Of a stretch of DNA of 64,000 bases, positions 20,412-29,064 are shown piece by piece. The position numbers and the translations under genes were made by a program. The notes below the pieces were generated by a model that did no database searches, was not told the DNA's origin, and saw only the letters and a list, made by a program, of their open reading frames with translations. Positions within the stretch are counted from its first letter, which is position 1. Each line of letters opens with the position of its first letter. Source of the DNA: Chromobacterium amazonense (GTDB lineage: Bacteria > Pseudomonadota > Gammaproteobacteria > Burkholderiales > Chromobacteriaceae); assembly GCF_001855565.1 (NCBI RefSeq), contig NZ_MKCR01000001.1, forward strand, positions 1 to 64,000. The letters are read 5' to 3'.

Positions 20412-21377
20412 TCACTGGTATAGCATATTGATGGTGACCGCAGTCTGCACGCTGCCTGGCACTACCGTATTCGTCCTCACATACTCCGCGAACACCCCGA
20501 GTTGGGCCGACTGCCCCTGCACATTCACCACCCTGGTGTTATTGGTGGTATTCGCGCCGATATTGGCGCCGTCCGCGCTGCTGCCAAGATTGATGCCGAC
20601 CCCCTTGGCGCTCCCCCCGCTGTTGGCGAACAGCACCGGATTGTCGCTGTCCGGAATGCCGCTAAAAATGAAGGTTGCCGTTCTGACGCCCTTGGAGCAG
20701 TTGCTTGCATTGATCGTCAGGTAGCTGCGGGCCAGGGTGCTGCCCACCGCTGCAAACTGGCTTGCTCCCACCGTAGGCAAGTTGATCGTATATCTGTCGT
20801 TTGTACTCAAATTACAGGTGCCGCCAGGCGTAAAATTGACGGTTCCGGTAATCAACTGATTGAAGTTGATATTCGGCGCGCTGTTGATCCCCCCGATGCC
20901 GTCCAATTGAAAAACTGGATACTGCGAAACTGTGACCGAGCCGCTCGATGGCGCGCCATCGGACTTGATCAACACAATCGAATACTGCAGGTTGGACCAA
21001 GCCCAACCATTCCAAGGCACGTAAATGCCGGTATCGATCGCGCCGCTGTTTTGGGTGTACGTCACGCCATTGAAAATGATGCCTATCGTGACGCCGGACG
21101 CCAGGGTCTGCTTCTTGGGATTGACCCAAAAATAAACATTTTCGCCTATGCTTTGCGTGCAATAGAGGCTGATCGACTGCAGAGGCGACTGCCAGATCAC
21201 GGTTCCAACGGGAATGTTGGCGGCGACATAGAGATTGTCGGGCAGCGTCAGATTGGCTTTTACCGCGCCATCGCTGCTCTTACCGCTCCAACACCCCAAG
21301 GCATGGCTGGCCAGCGGCATCATGAACCATCCCAGCAGCAGCATCGCCCTCAGCAGGCAGGTTATCCAATTTTTCAT
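20412..21377 (-). CDS. Two-domain fimbrial tip adhesin, second set
   Basis: This is a 321-residue protein with a signal peptide ending ASHA, then a first domain with Cys in LGCWSGKSSDG and ISLYCTQSIG and a second, pilin-like domain with Cys in GTCNLSTND and NASNCSKG. It ends TAVTINMLYQ, a donor-strand motif. The order matches the adhesin at 18055-19071. It is the last gene of the second, minus-strand fimbrial set, 45 bp after the disrupted usher. If the usher is dead, this adhesin can be displayed only through another usher. Confidence 0.78.
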   Translation of the reverse strand: MKNWITCLLRAMLLLGWFMMPLASHALGCWSGKSSDGAVKANLTLPDNLYVAANIPVGTVIWQSPLQSISLYCTQSIGENVYFWVNPKKQTLASGVTIGIIFNGVTYTQNSGAIDTGIYVPWNGWAWSNLQYSIVLIKSDGAPSSGSVTVSQYPVFQLDGIGGINSAPNINFNQLITGTVNFTPGGTCNLSTNDRYTINLPTVGASQFAAVGSTLARSYLTINASNCSKGVRTATFIFSGIPDSDNPVLFANSGGSAKGVGINLGSSADGANIGANTTNNTRVVNVQGQSAQLGVFAEYVRTNTVVPGSVQTAVTINMLYQ

Positions 21378-22349
21378 CTAAATCTCTCGCTAGTCGCGCA
21401 TTGAACAGACGCGGATTGATGCTCACAGCGGCATACACGCAGCTTCCGTCTGCGAGTAAGCGGTGCTGGAGCGCTGTTGCGGCAGTTGATACTGAAAGCG
21501 GCACTGTTGGTCCGGCGCGCTGCCCCAGCTGACCACAAGGCTCTGGCCTTCCATGCCCCGGATAAATGCGCGCGCGCCCTGGCCCAACAGGGTTACATAG
21601 CGGCCCTTGTTGTCATTGATGCTCGCGCCTACCGGCAGGTTGCCGCCATCGGGGCGCTTCAGCGTGACGATAACCGGCTTGCCCTGCTGGGTATTGAACT
21701 TCACCAGTACGATGGCGCCGGAACGCGGCGCATCCTGCACGCTGCTCTCCAACAACTCGACATCCTGGCTGATGCCCTGAGGCTCCAGAGTGATTTCATT
21801 CTGGCGATAGGGCATCAGCGAGCTCACTACGGCATAGCCGTCATGATTGATGCGCACGCCGTTGGTGTTGCCGACCGCAGCGCCCTCGGCGCCAGGAGCT
21901 TCTATCACGGCGATCGACTCGCCCAGGGACTGGGCCGCGGTCACCCCGCCCGGGTGGAAAACCAGCGCGCCGCTGACGCCGGCATTCACTTGGCTACTGG
22001 ATCCCGTCACGCTGCCGCCAGCGGAAAAAGCAGCCTGCGAAGTCGCATACTGCACGCTCCCGCCGCCGCTGGCGCTGCTGCCGCCTGCGCCGGCATGGCT
22101 ATGGTTGGCGAACACGTTGTAGCTCAGATTGCGCAATTCGCCCGCCACGCCGCTCAAGCTGACTTGCCCACTGCTGCTCTGATCGCTGCTGGTTCCGACG
22201 CTGGCGCTCAAGAGCGGCGCGGAAGGGCCGCCGCCCAGCGGCATAGATACGCTCAGCAGATATTGATTGACGCTGCGGCCTGCCCCGTCTTGCGAACGGC
22301 CGGCCGACAGATTCAAGCTCAACTGTTTGAAACTATTGCCATACCCTAG

Positions 22350-23511
22350 GGATGGTCTGAACAACCTGCCACGCAAACAGAAATGCAATTTCTCGCGGGG
22401 CTTCGGTTGCATTTCACCCACCAATTCCAGATCGCCCGCCATGAGGATGACCGGGTGCTTCCGGTCATCCGGCCTTTTAACTCGCCGCCAGCAAGGCCTT
22501 TCGCGCCAGCCAGATGTTGGCCAGCCCAAACAGCGTCATCAGTTGCGCGGTGTTCTTCTTCAAACCGCGGTAGCGTGTTTTCAGGTAGCCAAACTGCTGC
22601 TTGATGACCCGAAACGGATGCTCCACTTTGGCCCGAATCTTGGCTTTGACCATTTCGCCCAGCTGGATCTGCCGGTCGTCGGCTGAATCGGTCAGCGCTT
22701 TGCGCTGGCCGGGCCTCATCGCAATCCACCAACGCACCGCTCGCGATTGGTGTTCGGCTCGCTTGTGCACGCCAGCAAAGCCGGCGTCGCCAAACACATC
22801 GATTTCCTCGCCGTGCAACAACTGATCGACCATCGTGACATCCGCCACATTGGCGGGGGTGCCGGCCACGTGATGCACCAAGCCGGACTGGGCGTCGACG
22901 CCGATATGGGCCTTCATGCCGAAGTACCACTGATTGCCCTTCTTGGTTTGATGCATGTCCGGATCGCGCTCGCCCTGAGCGTTTTTGGTGGAGCTGGGCG
23001 CGTGGATCAGGGTGGCATCGACGATGGTGCCTTGCTTCAACATCAGCCCTTTGTCGCAGAGATGCTGGTGGATGGCGGTAAACAGAGCGTGGGTCAGCTG
23101 GTGCTTTTCCAGCAGATGGCGGAAGTTCAGCAGGGTGGTTTCGTCCGGGACGGCGTCCAGGGAGAGGCCGGCGAACTGGCGCATGGAGGCGATCTCGTAC
23201 AGGCTTTCTTCCATGGCGGGATCGGACAGGCTGTACCAGTGCTGCAGGCAGTAGACGCGCAGCATGGCGGACAACGGGTAGGGGCGGCGACCGTTGCCAG
23301 GCTTGGGATACACTGGATCGATGACGGCTTCGAGCTGCGCCCAAGGCATGACCTGATCCATCTCTGTCAGAAAGATTTCGCGGCGGGTGCGCTTCTTCTT
23401 AGCGGCGAGTTCGAGATCGGTGAAGGTCATCTGCTGTCGCATGCTGGCGTCCTGGATCTGACTGAGGGGGAGTCAGTTTACGGGAAGATTGGAGACTTGT
23501 TCAGACCTTCC
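22350..23511 (-). mobile_element. IS5-family insertion sequence in the usher gene
   Basis: This 1162-bp element is bounded by imperfect 16-bp inverted repeats (GGGATGGTCTGAACAA on the left; GGGAAGGTCTGAACAA reading in from the right) and flanked by a CTAG target duplication (22346-22349 and 23512-23515), which fits the YTAR target of the IS5 group. It contains one intact transposase gene on the minus strand. Intact ends and a perfect duplication suggest a fairly recent insertion. Confidence 0.93.
22477..23442 (-). CDS. IS5-family transposase
   Basis: This 321-residue DDE transposase appears intact. It has an N-terminal DUF772-like region (YPLSAMLRVYCLQHWYSLSD), then the catalytic Asp residues in GTIVDATLI and VFGDAGFAG and the catalytic Glu in the Y/R/E region (AKVEHPFRVIKQQFGY). 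It is the only gene of the element and is expressed in the same direction as the usher it interrupts. Confidence 0.95.
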   Translation of the reverse strand: MRQQMTFTDLELAAKKKRTRREIFLTEMDQVMPWAQLEAVIDPVYPKPGNGRRPYPLSAMLRVYCLQHWYSLSDPAMEESLYEIASMRQFAGLSLDAVPDETTLLNFRHLLEKHQLTHALFTAIHQHLCDKGLMLKQGTIVDATLIHAPSSTKNAQGERDPDMHQTKKGNQWYFGMKAHIGVDAQSGLVHHVAGTPANVADVTMVDQLLHGEEIDVFGDAGFAGVHKRAEHQSRAVRWWIAMRPGQRKALTDSADDRQIQLGEMVKAKIRAKVEHPFRVIKQQFGYLKTRYRGLKKNTAQLMTLFGLANIWLARKALLAAS

Positions 23512-25382
23512 CTAGCTGATAGTTGGTATTGCGGCCGGACTGATTCCAGTAATCCTGCGTGGTGCCGGTCAGAAACAGATGGCCGCGCTTGCCGCCCAGC
23601 GGCTGGTCCACATTCAACTGGAACTGGTTTTTGGCGCGGGCGATAAATCCATTCCCGTTCAGCAGATTGGCGTAGTCCTGGAACCCCAGATAATCGGCCG
23701 TGGAAAAGCGGTAGGCCGCCACCATGAAATTGGTGCGCGTCCTCTCCAGCAATTTGCTGAAAGACAGACGGTAACTTTGACCTTGCATGGCGTTCACGCC
23801 CAGCCTGTTGGCCAAGGCTGCGGCCCAAGACTGGGTGACGTCCAAGGCCAAGGCGCCATATGCGGTGTTGATGGCGGAGCCCAGCAGCATGGACTGGTAA
23901 TGATCGCTCACGATTACGCCGCCATAAGCCGTCAAACTATTGTTGATGCCGCGCTGATAGCTTGCCTGCGCGAAATTAGGCCGTTGCCTCATATTATTGC
24001 TGCGCCACTGGCCGGCGCTGAATGAATACCGGCTGCTTCCGTCGCGCAAGAGTTGGGGCACCGCGGCATAAGGCACAATGAACTTGCGCACCCGGCCATC
24101 GGCCTCGGTCACCGTCACTTCCAGGTCGCCCGAGAAACCGGTGTTGTAAAGGTCATCGATGCTGAATTCGCCAGGCGGAACCACATTTTCATAAATCACA
24201 TTGCCGTTTTGACGGATCGACACCTTGGCATTCGTCTCAGCCACGCCCCGCACAACCGGCGCATAACCCTGTCGCGACTCCGGCAACATTCGATCATCCG
24301 ATGCGATCTGCACGCCGCGAAACGATACGCTGCCGAACAAATCGGACGGCGTGAAGTAATCTCCTATCGTCAATACCGAGTGCCAATCGGTCACATCGCG
24401 CTGAGCGTAGGTGGAAGCGGTTTGATAATTGCGCTGGCTTTGGCCATTGCCGTCCTGCTGGGTCAAGGTGCCGTCATAGCGCAGCCGCCAGAGTCCGATA
24501 TTCAGCCCTGTGTTCGCAGCCAGATAATATTGCGTGGAATTGCCCTGCCCGCGGTTGTCGGCGCGATAGGCATTGGCGTTGTAATTGACGAAGCCCGCAA
24601 TCGGCACCCCGGCATCCCAGTATTCCGGCGCGACATATCCGCGCGCCGAAGCGCGTTGATATTTTTGCGGAATGCTGACATCCAGTCTCAAATCCGCGCT
24701 ATTGAACGCTGAAAACGCGCCCGGCACCACAGCGCTGATTTCAACGCAGCGCCCCGGCTCATTGCGGCCGGGCAACACTTCCGGCTGCGCCAGGCGCGAG
24801 GCGTCCAGGCCCAAGTCATCGAGCAGCGCGCGGTTGAAGCAGGCCAACACCTTGCCGTCGGCAAACGTCCTCATTTCGACATCGCGACGCCCTACCCAGG
24901 CATTGTTGACATAGACATCCACACGATAGGTTCCCGGCAAGGCCGCCCCCGGCTGATTGAATCGCGCCAGATCAATTTGCTGGCCGTTGGAGGTCTGATT
25001 CAGGAAAACCGGGTTGAACTGCACCTCTTCCGAGGGTTTGGCCGTAGGCGCGGCTTGCTGCGCGGCCGGCGGCGATTGCCAAGCATCTTGCTCAATCTGG
25101 ACGGGAGCATAATGTAAGCGCCGCAGGACATTCAATACGAAGACTGCTAGTTGCAATCCATAAAAACTTCAATAAGATTTTGATTTAAATCAGATATCCC
25201 AAAGTCAATTTGTAAACAAATTCCTTATTCACGTGTTACAAATACACAACACAACAAAACACTTTAAATTTTTTCTTAAAAATAATTCTCACTAAATGAT
25301 AGCCATCTCTGCTGCCGGGACCGGACGTAAAATAGGTGCGCGCATCCGCTTGCAATCCCCCCGCCAGGAAGGAGCTTCTCCC

Positions 25383-26252
25383 ATGCCCGAACATATTTCG
25401 CAATACAAGACGCTGAACCAGCGCCGCTATCATCTCCGTCACTGGGGGGCTGAAGACGCGCCTCTGATGGTGCTGCTGCACGGCTGGATGGATAGTTCGG
25501 CAACCTTCCAGTTCATGGTGGAAAACCTGCGGCAGGCCTGGCATGTGGTGGCGCCCGACTGGCGCGGCTTCGGCGACAGTCAGTGGAATGAAGGCAGCTA
25601 CTACTTCCCGGACTACCTGGCGGATCTGGATGATCTATTGACCCAGCTGTCGCCAAAACAGCCTGTCCGGTTGCTGGGGCACAGCATGGGCGCGATGATC
25701 GCGGGGATTTACGCTGGAGTGCGGCCGGAGCGGATCGACCGCCTGGCCCTGGTGGAAGGGTTTGGCCTGAACGCCACGCGGCCGGCCGAGGCTCCGGGCC
25801 GTTACGCCCGTTGGTTGCGGGAAACCCAATCCGACATCGGCTACGAGGCGATGGTGGATGCGAGACAAGTGGCGGACAAGCTGCGCGGGCGCAACCCCTT
25901 GCTCAGCGATGAACGCGCGCAATGGCTGGCGGCGGAACTGACCCGACCGACCGAGAACGGCGTCATCTATCGCGCCGATCCGCGCCAAAAGATGGTCAAT
26001 CCGGTTTTGTACCGGCTGGAGGAAGCGATGGCCTGCTGGCGCCGCATCACCGCGCCTGTGCTGTGGGTCATGGGCGAACATCCGTTTGAGCATCCCGCGG
26101 TCAAAGGCGTCATGTCCACGCTGGACGAGCGCCGCGCCTGTTTCGCCCGGCTGAGCGAAACGACCATACCGGGCGCCGGCCATATGATCCAATGGGAAAA
26201 GCCGGAAGAGCTGGCGCAGGCGGTGGAAAGCTTCATGCTGGCTACCCTATGA
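25383..26252 (+). CDS. Alpha/beta hydrolase
   Basis: This is a 289-residue cytoplasmic alpha/beta hydrolase. The oxyanion segment is LLHGWMDSSATFQF, the nucleophile elbow is LLGHSMGAM (Ser about residue 103), and the catalytic His lies near the C-terminus in IPGAGHMIQWEKPEEL. The start at 25383 is chosen because AGGAAGGAG lies at good spacing upstream; the longer frame adds 29 residues with no family match. It is monocistronic and borders the accessory island. The substrate cannot be read from the sequence. Confidence 0.88.
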   Translation: MPEHISQYKTLNQRRYHLRHWGAEDAPLMVLLHGWMDSSATFQFMVENLRQAWHVVAPDWRGFGDSQWNEGSYYFPDYLADLDDLLTQLSPKQPVRLLGHSMGAMIAGIYAGVRPERIDRLALVEGFGLNATRPAEAPGRYARWLRETQSDIGYEAMVDARQVADKLRGRNPLLSDERAQWLAAELTRPTENGVIYRADPRQKMVNPVLYRLEEAMACWRRITAPVLWVMGEHPFEHPAVKGVMSTLDERRACFARLSETTIPGAGHMIQWEKPEELAQAVESFMLATL

Positions 26253-26393
26253 GCGCGGCGCGCGATGGGCCAGGCGAGAGGCCCTTAGTTCGGCGGATTT
26301 GAAGCCGTTTGTTCTGCGTCAGCCCTTTCTCAGTCACATGCCTAAAGCAGCTGCTACACTGCTTGAGTAGCCTCTACTCTCCCGCTTTCGATC

Positions 26394-26435
26394 ATGCCCC
26401 ATGAACTGAACGAAGAGCAGCGCGAGAAGCTGTGA
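26394..26435 (+). pseudogene. 5' fragment of an unknown gene cut by the IS3-family element
   Basis: An ATG at 26394 opens MPHELNEEQREKL and then hits a stop made by the first bases of the IS (TGA). Thirteen codons are too few to identify it; the wording resembles starts of some transposases, but that is a guess. It marks the left side of a deletion, because the right side of the IS is in a different gene. Confidence 0.35.
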
Positions 26436-26494
26436 TCTGCTCCCCTCAGCTCCTACCAATCAAAAGTAGAGAGAAGTCTGTCACTTGAAGGAAA

Positions 26495-26770
26495 ATGACG
26501 GATATGAAGAAGAGCAGATACACCGAAGAGCAGATCATCGGCTTTCTCAAGCAGGCCGAACTCGGCATGGCCATCAAGGAGGTCTGCCGCCAGGGAGGCT
26601 TCTCTGAAGCCACCTTCTACAAATGGCGAAGCAAATACGGCGGCATGAACGTCGCGGAATTGCAGCGCGCTCGCGATCTGGAAGCCGAGAATGCCCGGCT
26701 CAAGAAGCTGCTGGCCGAAGCCCACCTCGATATCGAAGCTCTCAAGGTCGCCTTCGGGATAAAGCGCTAG
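26495..26770 (+). CDS. IS3-family transposase OrfA
   Basis: This 91-residue protein has a helix-turn-helix (YTEEQIIGFLKQAELGMAIK, then VCRQGGFSEATFYKWRSKYGG) and a leucine-zipper-like helix (LEAENARLKKLLAEAHL). It is of the IS407-like type by wording. OrfB follows in the -1 frame, and an ATAAAG run at 26759-26764 near the orfA end is a candidate slip site for an OrfAB fusion. Confidence 0.93.
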   Translation: MTDMKKSRYTEEQIIGFLKQAELGMAIKEVCRQGGFSEATFYKWRSKYGGMNVAELQRARDLEAENARLKKLLAEAHLDIEALKVAFGIKR

Positions 26771-27642
26771 CCCCGCAAGCCAAGCGGCAGGCCATCCGCA
26801 TCATGCTAAGCAGCGGACTGGCATTGTCGGAACGCCGCGCTTGCCGGCTTGTGGGGCTTTCTCGAGACGCCTGGCGACATCCGCCGCAAACCGATGCATT
26901 CACGCATCGGCTGACCGCCCGCATCATCGATATCGCCCACACGCGCCGCCGCTTTGGCTATCGGCGAGTGCATGACCTGTTGCGCGCCGAGTTTCCGGGC
27001 ATCAACCACAAGCGGGTGTACCGCTTGTATCGCGAACAAGGTCTGGCGGTTAGACGACGTAACCGTCGGCGTAAGCTGACCGGCGTGCGCACGCTGCTGC
27101 AAGCCGCTACGCAGTGGAATGAGGTGTGGAGCATGGATTTTGTCAGCGACCAGTTAGCCAGTGGTCGGCGCTTGAAATGCCTGACGGTCGCCGATGACTT
27201 CAGCCACGAAGCGGTGCAGATTGCGGTGGATTTCTCGATGTCCGGTCAATACGTCACGCGGATGTTGGATCAGGCGGCGCAATTTCGCGGCTATCCGTCA
27301 GCGATCCGGACGGACAATGGGCCGGAGTTCACCAGTCGGGCATTCATGGGCTGGGCGCAAAGCCGCGGCATCCGCCACATCCTGATTCAACCAGGCCGGC
27401 CGATGCAGAATGGTTACATCGAAAGCTTCAATGCCAGACTCCGCGACGAATGCCTGAACGAGCATGTCTTTGATTCGCTGGCGGAGGCCAGGCAGATCAT
27501 CTCCGCGTGGCGGGACGATTACAATCAAGTCCGTCCCCATGGATCGATTGGCCGGATACCGCCAGCGGAATTTGCGGCACGCCATCGCCAGGCACAATTA
27601 GCAAGCCAAAGATCAGCAGGTTCCACCACCATGCAAACCTAG
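26761..27642 (+). CDS. IS3-family transposase OrfB (made by -1 frameshift or own start)
   Basis: The rve-type integrase core has all three catalytic acids: Asp in VWSMDFVSDQL, Asp in IRTDNGPEFTS, and Glu in YIESFNARLRDECL. An N-terminal HTH_21-like segment (RRRFGYRRVHDLLRAEF) precedes it. The frame is open well upstream of the orfA stop, so the exact entry point is not certain; I start it at the candidate slip site. ATG at 26803 is an alternative independent start. The transposase looks intact. Confidence 0.9.
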   Translation, partial: KALAPQAKRQAIRIMLSSGLALSERRACRLVGLSRDAWRHPPQTDAFTHRLTARIIDIAHTRRRFGYRRVHDLLRAEFPGINHKRVYRLYREQGLAVRRRNRRRKLTGVRTLLQAATQWNEVWSMDFVSDQLASGRRLKCLTVADDFSHEAVQIAVDFSMSGQYVTRMLDQAAQFRGYPSAIRTDNGPEFTSRAFMGWAQSRGIRHILIQPGRPMQNGYIESFNARLRDECLNEHVFDSLAEARQIISAWRDDYNQVRPHGSIGRIPPAEFAARHRQAQLASQRSAGSTTMQT

Positions 27643-27685
27643 GACTTCTCTCCTGATTGCTGGTATGGCTAGCGGGGGCAGATCA

Positions 27686-29064
27686 CCAGCTCTGATGGTG
27701 GCAAAAACATTTTATCTCGGCTAACCACCCAATATTTCAATCGCAGCAATAAGGCCTCCACAGACTTCGATCCAATCAATGGTTTAATGCTAACAATGGA
27801 TCAAAAGCTTGAAGAGACATATAAAGAATTCTTCGAACCCTTTCTGGAAACATCTAAGACTTTCCTAGGACTGAATGACATTAAAGTCATATCGAATCTA
27901 GAGTCAAATGAAATTCTAGAAGATGCCTCTCAAGTCGTTTATGGAGACGAGAAAGAATATTTGCCGGAAAATTTTAATGGACTCGGCCATATGAATATTC
28001 TTTACTTGTTGCTTTCGATAGAAATTAGAAAAGAGTCTTTTAACAAATTAGGAAGAGGAATCAACCTTCTTTTTGTTGAAGAGCCTGAGGCACATACTCA
28101 CCCACAAATGCAGTATGTCTTTGCAAACAAAATCAAGCTAATTCTGAAAGAAATCAGCTCCCTTCAGACGTTCATCACCACTCATTCATCACATATCGTT
28201 TCTCAATGCGACTTTGAAGATATTCGATATTTGCGAAACTCCGATGGAAAAGCCTCGATAATAAATTTTCACGATGCTCTGTCCTCACGCTACGGCAGCG
28301 ACACTGAATCATTTAAATTTCTCGAGCAATTTCTGACCCTAGACTCTTGCGAATTATTCTTTGCGGACAAAGTAATTTTCATTGAGGGAATTACAGAAAG
28401 AATGCTTCTACCATACTTCATTGAACAGCATGACAAATTGATGAACGGTGATAAGACTTATGTACCGCTGTCCTCACAAAATATAACAATCCTAGAGGTT
28501 GGTGCGAATGCAAAGGCATTTCGGCACTTCCTAGATTTATTAGAAATAAAGACCCTTATCATCACCGATATCGATTCTACAAAATCAGAAATCCATACAA
28601 ATACAGAAGGAAAGAAGCAAACCGTTTATGAGGCTACATCGGTTGCAACAGCTGAGAATACAAGCAACGAAACTATCAAGTATTACTATGCTGCTCCTGA
28701 ACTTAGTGACACAACATTTCCATCTTGGTTTGAAGACTTACGAAACCAAAATTTAAAAACAATCAATCCAAACATATATGTAGCCTACCAAAAAAATGAA
28801 AACGGATATCATGGCAGAAGTTTTGAAGATGCCTTCGCTCATTTGAACAGAGAACTAATAAAGAATAATATTGATAGCTTACAAGGATTGAAAAATAAAA
28901 AAGATTTTGACTCACACCCCAACGCATATGATCTTATTGAACGAATTCTCGACAAGAAATCGGCATTCGCATCGTCTCTATTGTTTCTAGCACTAACATG
29001 CGACAAAGCTCAATGGCAGACGCCCAGCTACATAAAAGAGGGCCTTCAATGGATATCAAACTAA
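27686..29064 (+). pseudogene. OLD-family ATP-dependent nuclease (GajA-like), 5' end deleted
   Basis: About 459 codons remain. The frame is open right up to the IS3 boundary, reading SSDGGKNILSRLTTQYFN before the first ATG at 27787, so translated sequence once continued upstream. What remains is the second half of the ATPase (Walker B in LLFVEEPEAHTHPQ, H-loop FITTHSSHIV) and the TOPRIM nuclease domain (VIFIEGITERMLLP, then LIITDIDSTK, then GRSFEDAF). The N-terminal ATPase part with Walker A is missing and is not found left of the IS. A product started at 27787 would have 425 residues and should lack ATP binding. The next gene, a UvrD-like helicase, overlaps its end by 16 bp. The pair is a class 2 OLD or Gabija-type defence module. 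Confidence 0.85.

Larger units (their letters stand above)
21423..25156 (-). pseudogene. Fimbrial usher of the second set, split by an IS5-family element
   Basis: The 5' part (25156 to 23512) encodes the usher N-terminal domain and half the barrel (VQFNPVFLNQTSNGQQIDL onwards); the 3' part (22349 to 21423) encodes the rest, ending with Cys residues in QQCRFQYQ and TEAACMPL. The IS lies at 22350-23511 between two CTAG copies. Removing the IS and one CTAG joins the parts in frame as NTNYQLGYGNSFKQLS. The 5' end is also odd: the frame opens at a TTG, with no convincing signal peptide, while an ATG two codons upstream is in another frame and stops at once, so a second lesion is possible. No chaperone gene accompanies this set. 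Confidence 0.9.
26433..27685 (+). mobile_element. IS3-family insertion sequence
   Basis: The element is 1253 bp with terminal repeats TGATCTGCTCCCC (left) and TGATCTGCCCCCG (right, inverted), further matched by GAGAGAAGTC inside both ends. It contains the two overlapping frames orfA and orfB. No short direct repeat flanks it: AAGCTG lies on the left and CCAGCT on the right. The two sides belong to different genes, which points to an adjacent deletion after insertion. Confidence 0.9.

Noticed and set aside
27787..29064. Treating the OLD-family frame as a full gene starting at its first ATG
   Set aside because: The frame is open to the IS end with family-like residues before that ATG, and the Walker A half of the ATPase is missing, so it is a 5'-deleted gene.
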